Shown here: positions 1-5,618 of the stretch, in pieces
Position numbering within the stretch: the first letter of the stretch is position 1
Layout of the letters: the number at the start of each line of letters is the position of its first letter
From: Pseudomonadota bacterium
GTDB taxonomy: Bacteria > Pseudomonadota > Gammaproteobacteria > Burkholderiales > SG8-39
Direction of reading: 5' to 3'
Length of the DNA: 5,618 nt
NCBI GenBank assembly: GCA_021825225.1
Contig: JAKAIH010000202.1
Location: 1-5,618 of the forward strand
Position numbers and translations under genes: made by a program
Notes under the pieces: model-generated
Databases searched by the model: none
Told to the model about the DNA's origin: nothing
The model's input: only the letters and a program-made list of their open reading frames with translations

Positions 1-741
1 GACCAGGGCGCGAATGTCGGCATCGGCCTGGGCGTAGGCGGCGCCTTTGCCGAGCAGGATCAGCGGACGCTTGGCGCTCTTGAGCAGCTCGAGCGCGCGC
101 TTGACCGAATCCGCAGCCGGGATCTGCCGCGGCACCGGGTCGACCACGCGCACAATCGATTTCTTGCCGCGGGCGGCGTCCAGCGTCTGGCTCAGCAACT
201 GGCCGGGCAGGTCGAGATAGACGCCGCCCGGGCGGCCGGACACGGCGGCGCGAATCGCGCGCGCGACGCCGATGCCGATGTCTTCGGCCTTGTTGATGCG
301 GTAGGCCGCCTTGGCGAACGGTTTCGCCGCAGCCAGCTGATCCATTTCCTCGTAATCGCCCTGCTGCAGATCGATGATCTCGCGTTCGCTCGATCCGCTG
401 ATCAGGATCATCGGGAAGCAGTTGGTCGTGGCATTGGCCAAGGCGGTGAGGCCGTTCAAAAAGCCGGGGGCCGACACGGTCATGCAAATGCCGGGTTTTT
501 GCGTCATGTAGCCGGCGATCGCGGCCGCGTTCCCCGCGTTCTGCTCATGGCGGAAGCTGATGAAGCGCATGCCTTCGGCCTGCGCCAGGCGCGCCAGGTC
601 CGTGATCGGAATGCCGACCAGGCCGAAGATCGTATCGATATCGTTGGCCTTCAAGGCATCGATGACAAGATGAAACCCGTCGGTCATTTCCACGGCATCG
701 TTTGCCGTGGTCGCAGCGGCTTGTTCTGGTCTTGCGGACAT
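1..741 (-). CDS. oxc: Oxalyl-CoA decarboxylase, N-terminal 247 residues (3' end outside window)
   Basis: ThDP-dependent enzyme that decarboxylates oxalyl-CoA to formyl-CoA and CO2 in the cytoplasm. It normally works with formyl-CoA:oxalate CoA-transferase (Frc) in oxalate catabolism. The frame is open from ATG at 741 to the window edge. Visible are the pyrimidine-binding (PYR) domain at about residues 17-190 and the start of the middle domain. Residues 63-67 (FRHEQ) carry Glu66, aligning with catalytic Glu56 of the Oxalobacter formigenes enzyme as I recall it. The run [20 protein letters not shown] (115-134) includes Tyr130, equivalent to active-site Tyr120, and sets this apart from 2-hydroxyacyl-CoA lyases, which lack [20 protein letters not shown] is the usual PYR-domain end. 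The ThDP diphosphate motif (GDG...N) would lie beyond the window. The family is about 565 residues. Start: ATG 741 follows AGGAG at 5-nt spacing; in-frame ATGs at 765 and 777 would only add an unconserved tail. Family call is firm; no frc partner is visible. Confidence 0.95.
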   Translation of the reverse strand, partial: MSARPEQAAATTANDAVEMTDGFHLVIDALKANDIDTIFGLVGIPITDLARLAQAEGMRFISFRHEQNAGNAAAIAGYMTQKPGICMTVSAPGFLNGLTALANATTNCFPMILISGSSEREIIDLQQGDYEEMDQLAAAKPFAKAAYRINKAEDIGIGVARAIRAAVSGRPGGVYLDLPGQLLSQTLDAARGKKSIVRVVDPVPRQIPAADSVKRALELLKSAKRPLILLGKGAAYAQADADIRALV

Positions 742-746
742 GGTCT

Positions 747-751
747 CTCCT
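747..751 (-). promoter_or_regulatory. Ribosome binding site of oxc
   Basis: AGGAG on the minus strand, 5 nt before the ATG at 741. It decides between this start and the in-frame ATGs at 765 and 777, which would include this site inside the coding sequence. Confidence 0.75.
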
Positions 752-804
752 ATGTGTTCGGTCATCAAGGGTTTCATGCGCAAGCGGCTAGGCTTCGCGC
801 TGTG

Positions 805-827
805 CCGGCCGATCACCGTGCGGCCGG
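805..827 (-). promoter_or_regulatory. GC-rich hairpin between glnE and oxc, possible leader structure
   Basis: CCGGCCG (805-811) and CGGCCGG (821-827) form a perfect 7-bp stem around a 9-nt loop. No T-run follows on either strand, so it is not a standard intrinsic terminator. If oxc is transcribed from near 836, the hairpin would sit at about +10 to +32 of its leader. It could be a leader structure or just GC-rich chance pairing. Confidence 0.3.
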
Positions 828-842
828 TCGATTCAGTGCGTC

Positions 843-848
843 ATCGTA
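843..848 (-). promoter_or_regulatory. Candidate -10 element of an activator-dependent oxc promoter
   Basis: TACGAT on the minus strand matches the sigma70 -10 consensus at 4 of 6 positions. There is no recognisable -35 hexamer at 16-18 bp, as expected of an activator-dependent promoter. It would place the start of transcription near 836 and a leader of about 95 nt before oxc. The support is its spacing to the inverted repeat at 871-886; the hexamer alone is weak. Confidence 0.3.
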
Positions 849-870
849 GCGAGCCGGGCCGGCAGGCATC

Positions 871-886
871 ATTGACCACGGTCAAT
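871..886. promoter_or_regulatory. Perfect 16-bp inverted repeat, FNR/FixK-like operator candidate
   Basis: ATTGACCACGGTCAAT is a perfect palindrome of two 7-bp arms around a 2-bp centre. Written as TTGAC-N4-GTCAA it has the arm length and spacing of CRP/FNR-superfamily sites (FNR consensus TTGAT-N4-ATCAA; FixK/DNR types share TTG...CAA). It lies 28 bp past the glnE stop and about 130 bp upstream of oxc. Its centre (878.5) is about 42 bp upstream of the start implied by the -10-like hexamer at 843-848, the usual class II activator position. That the repeat exists is certain; the regulator identity is inference, and another dimeric factor could use it. Confidence 0.5.
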
Positions 887-914
887 TTTCACCGCATCGC
901 ACCGGAACCCGAAT

Positions 915-3755
915 TCAGGCAAACACGGTCTTCCACAGCCCCAGGGTGGCGTCGATATAGGCCGCCAGCGGCGCGTGCGCCACGCGCGCATACTGCGCGC
1001 CGTTGAGCCGCTCGGCGTGCTGCAGCCTGCGGTATTCGCGGTAGCCGTCGCGCACCGTCATCGCCGTCGCCAGCGGAATCAATCCGAGTTCGCCCGCCAT
1101 TTTGAGCAGCGCGATGTTGCCGAGGTTGCCGGTAAGCTGCGGGTGGCGCTCGGCATGCGCGAGCACCAGGTACTGCACGATGAACTCGATGTCTATCATG
1201 CCGCCGCGGTCGTGCTTCAGGTCGAACAGATCGCTGCGGTTGGGATGTCCCTCCGCCATCTGCTGGCGCATCGATACCACCTCGCGTTTGAGCGCCGCGG
1301 GCTCGCGCCTGCGGCGCAGGATGGCGCTGCGCTCGGCCTCGAACGCGGCGCCCACCGCGGCGTCGCCGGCGCAGTAGCGCGCCCGCGTGAGCGCCTGGTG
1401 CTCCCACACCCAGGCGTCCTTCTCCTGGTATTCGCGAAACGCGTCCACCGAGCTCACCATCAGTCCGCCCGCGCCGTTGGGCCGCAGGCGCAGGTCGGTC
1501 TCGAACAGCACGCCCGAGGCGGTGGCGCTGGTGAGCCAGCTGTTGATGCGCTGCGCCAGGCGCGAATACAGCTCGGGGGCGCGCGCGTCGGCATCGTCGT
1601 ACAGGAAAATGATGTCCAGGTCCGAGGCGTAACCCAGTTCCTTGCCGCCGAGCTTGCCGTAGCCGACGACGGCGAAGCGCGGCGTGTCGCGATGGCGGTT
1701 GCGCAGCTGCGACCAGCACTGTTCCAGCGTGATCGTGAGCATCAGGTCGGCGAGCGCCGACAGATGATCGGCCAGCACCTCCACCGTGAGTTGCCCCGCC
1801 AGATCCTGCGCCAGCAGGCGGAACACCTGGGCGTGGTGCGCCTCGCGCAGCACGTCCATCTGGCGCTCGGTGTCGCCTTCGTGGCGCGCCAGCTGCGCGC
1901 GCAGGCCCGCGGCGAATTCCTTCCAGTCCGGCGCCGCGTAGAGCGCGCGCGCGTCGAGCAGTTCGTCGAGCAGCAGCGGATGGCGCGTGACGTAGGCCGC
2001 GGCCCAACCCGACGCGGCCAGGAGCTGCACCACTTTTTCCAGCGCCTGCGGGTATTCGTACAGCAGCGCCAGGTAGGAGCTGCGCCGGCTCACGGCTTCG
2101 AGCAGATCGAGCGTGCGCGCGAGCGCGGCCTCGGGCGCGCTTGCCTTTGCCGCAAGATCGATCACGCGCGGCAGCAGCGCGTCGTAGCGATCGCGGCTCG
2201 CCTGCGGCAGCTGCGCATAGCGCGGCGAGGCGCGCGCGCCGTCGAGCCGCGCGCGGGCGGCGCCGGCGTCGGCGAAGCCCAGGGTGTAGAGCCGCTCCTC
2301 GGCGGCCTGCGCATCGAGCTCGCCGTTCCATAGCGGGGCGCAGGCATGCCGGTCCTGCGCCGGACCGGCGAACACGCCGTCGAAATGCAGCGACACGCGC
2401 TCGCGGTGCGCGTCGAGCGCGCGCGTGAACGCGGCGTAGCCGTCGAAGCCCATCGACCGGGCGACGAGCGCCCGATCTTCGCTGTTCTCCGGCAGTTCGT
2501 GCGTCTGCGCGTCGTCCAGGTATTGCAGGCGATGTTCGAGCCGGCGCAGGAAGTCGTAGGCCGCGGCGAGTTCGGCCACCGCCGGCGCCGGCAGCAGCCC
2601 CTTCTTCTCCAGCAGCGCGAGCACTTGCAGCGTCGGACGCACCTGCAGTTCGACGTCGCGCCCGCCGCGTATCAGCTGGAACGCCTGGGCGATGAATTCG
2701 ATCTCGCGTATGCCTCCCGGACCGAGCTTGACGTGTCCGGCGAGATCGCGCCGCGCCACCTCGGCGCGGATTTGCGCGTGCAGCGAGCGCATCGCGGCGA
2801 AGGCGCCGAAATCGAGATACTTGCGGAACACGAAAGGCCGCGCGACCGCTGCCAGCTGCTGCGCCAGCCCTGCGCCTGCGTTGCCGCTCGCGGCGCCTGC
2901 AGCGACGCCTGCGTTGCTGCTCGTAGCAAAAACGCCGGTGCCGCCACTCGTGGCGCCTGCAGCGACGCTTGCGTTGCAGCTCGTAGCGAGCACGCTGGAG
3001 TCGCCACTCGTGGCGACGACGCGCGCCTTGATCCAGGCGTAGCGCTCCCACTCGCGCCCCTCGGCGATGAAATAGTTTTCCAGCGCATCCAGGCTGCAGG
3101 CGAGCGGTCCGGAATCGCCGTTGGGGCGCAGGCGCATGTCGACGCGGAATACCTGGCCGTCCTCGGTGATGTCGGCGAGCGCGTTGATCAGCTTGCGCCC
3201 GAGGCGGGTGAAATATTCGTGGTTGGACAGCAGCCGCGGACCCACGCCGGTCTGCGGCGCAGTCGCGCTGCTTGCGGTCTCGCCCTCTTCCGGGTAGACG
3301 AAGATCAGATCGATGTCGGAGGAGACGTTGAGTTCGCGCCCGCCGAGCTTGCCCATGCCGATCACGATCAGTTCCTGCTTCCTGCCGTTCGCCATCGGCG
3401 TGCCGTGCTGGGCCTCGAGCCAGGCGCTGAGGTGGCCGAGCGCATAGCGCAGGCTGAGCTCGGCCAGGTCGCTCATGCCGGCGACCACCTCGGCCAGCGG
3501 CGCGCGTCCGCTCAAGTCGCGCAGCAGCATGCGCAGCATCACCTGCTGGCGCAGCCGGCGCAGGTTGCGCTTGAGTTCCTCCTCGCTGTGCGGCGCGTGC
3601 CGCGCGAGCGCGCTGCGCATGGCATCGGCATCGAAAGGCTGTTCGATGGCATCCAGCGCCGCCTGAAGCATTTCCGGACGCGCCTGCGCCAGGCGCCGGG
3701 CGTAGCGCGAATGGTGCAGCGCGTCCTCTAGGGGAATAGCTGAATCTGAAGGCAT
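915..3755 (-). CDS. glnE: Bifunctional glutamine synthetase adenylyltransferase / adenylyl-removing enzyme
   Basis: Cytoplasmic enzyme that switches glutamine synthetase off by adenylylating a tyrosine and on by removing AMP, in response to PII protein (GlnB) and glutamine. The protein has 946 residues and shows the GlnE duplication. The N-terminal adenylyl-removing half has GKLGGREL (135-142), SSDIDLIF (145-152, metal-binding Asp147/Asp149), VDMRLRPNGDSG (205-216) and PGGIREIEF (346-354). The C-terminal adenylyltransferase half repeats these as GKLGGKEL (700-707), ASDLDIIF (710-717, Asp712/Asp714), TDLRLRPNGAGG (753-764) and RGGMIDIEF (850-858). All key residues are intact. Oddity: residues 248-291 are an Ala/Ser/Gly/Thr-rich repeat between WIKARVVA and the RPFVFRKYLDF block, where relatives normally have a short linker (DNA repeats at 2881-3017). 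Without it the protein would be about 900 residues. The ATG at 3755 gives the usual start before HSRYARRL but has no clear Shine-Dalgarno. It is divergent from the yhdP-like gene at 3874; oxc follows 173 bp downstream. Confidence 0.98.
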   Translation of the reverse strand: MPSDSAIPLEDALHHSRYARRLAQARPEMLQAALDAIEQPFDADAMRSALARHAPHSEEELKRNLRRLRQQVMLRMLLRDLSGRAPLAEVVAGMSDLAELSLRYALGHLSAWLEAQHGTPMANGRKQELIVIGMGKLGGRELNVSSDIDLIFVYPEEGETASSATAPQTGVGPRLLSNHEYFTRLGRKLINALADITEDGQVFRVDMRLRPNGDSGPLACSLDALENYFIAEGREWERYAWIKARVVATSGDSSVLATSCNASVAAGATSGGTGVFATSSNAGVAAGAASGNAGAGLAQQLAAVARPFVFRKYLDFGAFAAMRSLHAQIRAEVARRDLAGHVKLGPGGIREIEFIAQAFQLIRGGRDVELQVRPTLQVLALLEKKGLLPAPAVAELAAAYDFLRRLEHRLQYLDDAQTHELPENSEDRALVARSMGFDGYAAFTRALDAHRERVSLHFDGVFAGPAQDRHACAPLWNGELDAQAAEERLYTLGFADAGAARARLDGARASPRYAQLPQASRDRYDALLPRVIDLAAKASAPEAALARTLDLLEAVSRRSSYLALLYEYPQALEKVVQLLAASGWAAAYVTRHPLLLDELLDARALYAAPDWKEFAAGLRAQLARHEGDTERQMDVLREAHHAQVFRLLAQDLAGQLTVEVLADHLSALADLMLTITLEQCWSQLRNRHRDTPRFAVVGYGKLGGKELGYASDLDIIFLYDDADARAPELYSRLAQRINSWLTSATASGVLFETDLRLRPNGAGGLMVSSVDAFREYQEKDAWVWEHQALTRARYCAGDAAVGAAFEAERSAILRRRREPAALKREVVSMRQQMAEGHPNRSDLFDLKHDRGGMIDIEFIVQYLVLAHAERHPQLTGNLGNIALLKMAGELGLIPLATAMTVRDGYREYRRLQHAERLNGAQYARVAHAPLAAYIDATLGLWKTVFA
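2881..3017. repeat. In-frame tandem 60-bp repeats with five palindromic cores inside glnE
   Basis: Two imperfect 60-bp direct repeats lie at 2895-2954 and 2955-3014 and match at 52 of 60 positions by hand count; parts of further units flank both sides. Each unit holds two 12-bp cores with dyad symmetry. The five cores are 2883-2894 (GCCGCTCGCGGC), 2916-2927 (GCTGCTCGTAGC), 2943-2954 (GCCACTCGTGGC), 2976-2987 (GCAGCTCGTAGC) and 3003-3014 (GCCACTCGTGGC), at alternating offsets of 33 and 27 bp. The first, third and fifth are perfect palindromes; the second and fourth are imperfect. In glnE each core encodes a tetrapeptide (ATSG, ATSC, ATSG, ATSS, AASG; residues 248-291). All spacings are multiples of three, so the frame is kept. 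The family is not recognised; it resembles in principle the coding-region palindromic elements known from Rickettsia. Confidence 0.9.
3000..3017. repeat. Longest palindrome of the glnE repeat array (18 bp)
   Basis: GTCGCCACTCGTGGCGAC has two perfect 8-bp arms around a 2-bp centre. It is the outermost core, at the 5' (glnE-sense) edge of the array. The core at 2943-2954 extends to 14 bp (2942-2955); the others stay at 12 bp. It could form a very short-looped hairpin or cruciform in DNA or in glnE mRNA. Confidence 0.85.
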
Positions 3756-3819
3756 CGGGAGATGTTTTGCAGGTAAAATGAACGGTTACATTGTCTGTCT
3801 TGTTTCAGCGCGCGCGTTC

Positions 3820-3849
3820 ATTGTAGGGCTTTCGCCGAAACGCGCTCAA
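3820..3849 (-). promoter_or_regulatory. Candidate sigma70 promoter of glnE
   Basis: On the minus strand, TTGAGC (3844-3849) and TACAAT (3820-3825) are separated by 18 bp, matching the consensus hexamers at 4 of 6 and 5 of 6 positions. Transcription would begin near 3813, leaving a leader of about 57 nt before the ATG at 3755. It stands out from the GC-rich surroundings and points towards glnE. No comparably good promoter was found for the plus-strand gene. Confidence 0.5.
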
Positions 3850-3873
3850 CCAGCATGGGAAAGCCGCCGCCGG

Positions 3874-5618
3874 ATGGTGCGATCCGACCAAACCGATACT
3901 AGCCCGACCCCGTCCGCCGCGGAGGATTTTTCGCCGCTGGCGGAGCTCGGCGTCGCACCCGAGCGGCGCAGCCTGGTGCGCCGGCTGCTGCGCTTTGCCG
4001 GCATTGCCGCGCTCACCGCCTATTTCGTCTTTGCCGCGGTGGTGCTGGCCCTGCGCTTCTGGATTCTGCCGCAAATCGAGCAGCATCCGGAACTCATCGC
4101 GCAGGCGATCTCGCGCAATATCGGCCAGCGCGTCAGCATCGGCAGCGTCGATTCCGGCTGGCAGGGCCTGCGCCCCTACCTTGCGCTGACCGAACTGCGC
4201 CTGTACGACCGCGACGATCGCATCGCCCTGTCGCTGCCCGCGGTGTCGTGCACCCTGTCCTGGGACTCCTTCGCCTTCGGCGCGCTGCGCTTCAATTCGC
4301 TTTCCCTGGACAAGCCCAAGCTGAATATCCGCCGCGACCCGCAGGGCGTGCTCTATGTCGCCGGGCTGAAGCTCAACACCGAGGACGCGGGCGCGGGCTT
4401 CTCCGAATGGCTGCTGGCGCAGCGCGAAGTCATCATCCGCGACGCCCAGGTGAGCTGGGAAGATCAGCTGCGCGGCGCGCCGCTGCTGTCGCTCGCCGAT
4501 CTCAATTTCGTCATGCGCAACCGCGGCAGCCATCACCGCTTTGCCTTGCGCGCGCAACCGGCGCGCGAGCTCGCCACCGCGCTCGACCTGCGCGGCGACC
4601 TGGAGGGCAAGACGCTCGCGCAGCTGCAGGCCTGGACCGGAAAGCTCTATGCCGAGCTCGCCTACACCGATCTCGCCGCGTGGCGCGCCTGGATCGATTA
4701 TCCGCTGGAGATCCAGCACGGCCGGGGCGGCTTGAGGCTATGGCTGGGCTTCGCCGACAAGCAGCTGCAGGAGGTGAGCGCCGACGTGGCGCTGGGGGCA
4801 ATCAGCGCGCGCCTCGCGCCCGATCTGCCGCTGCTGGAAATGCGTTCGCTGCAAGGGCGGCTGTCGGCCAAGCGCGTGCGCGGCGGCTATGAATTCGGCG
4901 GCAGGCAGGTGGCGCTGGAACTGCAATCGGGCGTGACGCTGCCGCCGGCGCAGTTCGCGCTGCAATGGCAGCCCGCGCAGGGCACGCGCGCCGAGCAGGG
5001 CGAGGCGCGCATCGATGCGCTGGAACTGCAGCCGCTCGCGCTCCTCGGCGAGTACCTGCCGCTGCCGCAGCAATTGCGCAAATTCCTCGCCGAAAGCGCG
5101 CCCCAGGGCAGCGTCTCCGATATGCAGTTCGAATGGCAGGGGCCGCTGCAGGCGCCGCAGCGCTACAGCGCGCGCGGGCATTTCGAGCGCCTGGGCATGC
5201 GCGCCTACGCCAGGCTGCCGGGGTTTTCGGGGCTCAGCGGCAACATCGACGGCAACGAAAAAGGCGGCAGCGTGCTGCTCAACTCGGGCAAGGTCGAAGT
5301 GGATCTGCCGCACGCATTTGCCGAACCGGAGCACAAATTCGACAGCCTCACTGCGCAGATCGCGTGGAGCCGGCCTGGCGACGAACTGCAGCTCAAGCTG
5401 TCGAATGTTGCCTTCGCCAACGCCGACCTGTCCGGCACCGCCTTCGGCACTTATACCACTGCGGCAGACGGGCCCGGCGTGATCGATCTCACCGCGCGCC
5501 TGAATCGCGCCGAAGCGCGCCATGCGACCCGCTACATTCCGTTCCTGGACAAGGAGGCGCTCGACTGGCTGGACCATGCCCTGCTTGCCGGGCACTCCAA
5601 CGACGTCAGTCTGCGCCT
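3874..5618 (+). CDS. YhdP-family (DUF3971, AsmA-like) inner-membrane-anchored envelope protein, N-terminal part
   Basis: Large envelope protein related to E. coli YhdP, a member of the AsmA-like/TamB group implicated in moving phospholipids from inner to outer membrane. The first 581 codons are in the window and the frame is open at its edge; E. coli YhdP has about 1,266 residues. A cytoplasmic tail (1-40, ending in RRLLR) is followed by one membrane segment at about 41-61. After it come RFWILPQIE (61-69), the run RVSIGSVDSGWQGLRPYL (86-103) and GAPLLSLADLNFVMRN, the typical start of this family. The rest is the long beta-rich periplasmic portion with alternating hydrophobic residues. Start: ATG 3874 gives a tail of reasonable length, with GGGAAAG about 10 nt upstream. 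An in-frame ATG at 3778, with AGG 4 nt upstream, would add 32 residues and cannot be excluded. Divergent from glnE, as commonly seen in betaproteobacteria (general knowledge). The lipid-transport role is inferred from the family. Confidence 0.9.
   Translation, partial: MVRSDQTDTSPTPSAAEDFSPLAELGVAPERRSLVRRLLRFAGIAALTAYFVFAAVVLALRFWILPQIEQHPELIAQAISRNIGQRVSIGSVDSGWQGLRPYLALTELRLYDRDDRIALSLPAVSCTLSWDSFAFGALRFNSLSLDKPKLNIRRDPQGVLYVAGLKLNTEDAGAGFSEWLLAQREVIIRDAQVSWEDQLRGAPLLSLADLNFVMRNRGSHHRFALRAQPARELATALDLRGDLEGKTLAQLQAWTGKLYAELAYTDLAAWRAWIDYPLEIQHGRGGLRLWLGFADKQLQEVSADVALGAISARLAPDLPLLEMRSLQGRLSAKRVRGGYEFGGRQVALELQSGVTLPPAQFALQWQPAQGTRAEQGEARIDALELQPLALLGEYLPLPQQLRKFLAESAPQGSVSDMQFEWQGPLQAPQRYSARGHFERLGMRAYARLPGFSGLSGNIDGNEKGGSVLLNSGKVEVDLPHAFAEPEHKFDSLTAQIAWSRPGDELQLKLSNVAFANADLSGTAFGTYTTAADGPGVIDLTARLNRAEARHATRYIPFLDKEALDWLDHALLAGHSNDVSLR

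Noticed and set aside
844..854. 11-bp match (TCGTAGCGAGC) between the intergenic region and the glnE repeat at 2981-2991
   Set aside because: Too short, and without the palindromic context of the array; probably chance in GC-rich sequence.
742..914. Intrinsic terminator after glnE
   Set aside because: No stem followed by a T-run was found on the minus strand; the palindrome at 871-886 has a 2-nt centre and suits an operator better.
2881..3017. Repeat array considered as a CRISPR
   Set aside because: Only two 60-bp units are present, nearly the whole unit is repeated with no unique spacers, and the array is in frame inside a conserved enzyme gene.
889..3051. A 720-codon open frame on the minus strand overlapping glnE in another frame
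   Set aside because: Its translation is dominated by Arg and Ala with no recognisable motif, as expected for an off-frame reading of GC-rich coding DNA; the glnE frame carries all the conserved motifs.
975..3731. Long plus-strand open frames (975-2333 and 2346-3731) opposite glnE
   Set aside because: Both are antisense to glnE codons, Ala/Arg/Gln/Val-rich, and lack plausible domains or ribosome sites. Long antisense frames are common where third positions are mostly G or C.
3774..3779. TAAAAT as a plus-strand -10 element for the YhdP-like gene
   Set aside because: There is no acceptable -35 hexamer at 16-18 bp upstream, and the site overlaps a possible start codon.
3805..5595. Minus-strand open frames (3805-4719 and 4738-5595) opposite the YhdP-like gene
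   Set aside because: Compositionally biased antisense shadows; the plus-strand frame shows the membrane segment and family motifs.

Overview
The window is GC-rich, with dense coding on both strands and short intergenic gaps. The protein sequences (a Gram-negative GlnE, a YhdP-type envelope protein and an oxalyl-CoA decarboxylase very close in motif to the Oxalobacter enzyme) suggest a chromosomal segment of a betaproteobacterium. Genus cannot be read from this sequence. Only one gene (glnE) is complete; the genes at both ends run out of the window.

Layout. 1-741 (minus): first 247 residues of oxalyl-CoA decarboxylase (oxc), a ThDP enzyme of oxalate breakdown. 742-914: intergenic stretch with a perfect 16-bp inverted repeat of FNR/FixK-like geometry and a GC-rich hairpin, probably the control region of oxc. 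915-3755 (minus): glnE, the two-headed adenylyltransferase/adenylyl-removase that switches glutamine synthetase. 3756-3873: divergent intergenic region with a plausible sigma70 promoter for glnE. 3874-5618 (plus): first 581 residues of a YhdP/DUF3971 (AsmA-like) inner-membrane-anchored envelope protein.

How the genes relate. From general knowledge, glnE beside a divergent yhdP-type gene is a familiar arrangement in betaproteobacteria, so this part is ordinary. oxc lies downstream of glnE on the same strand but has no functional link to nitrogen control. It probably has its own promoter and is an accessory catabolic gene next to a core block.

The most unusual feature is inside glnE. A run of imperfect 60-bp direct repeats (about 2881-3017) carries five evenly phased 12-bp palindromic or near-palindromic cores at alternating 27/33-bp spacing. 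It adds a roughly 45-residue Ala/Ser/Gly/Thr-rich segment to the N-terminal (adenylyl-removing) half without breaking the frame. Seven of the eight base differences between the two codon-phased copies fall in codons that change the amino acid, while the palindromic cores are largely kept. This looks more like a DNA-level repeat element tolerated in a protein loop than a conserved protein domain.
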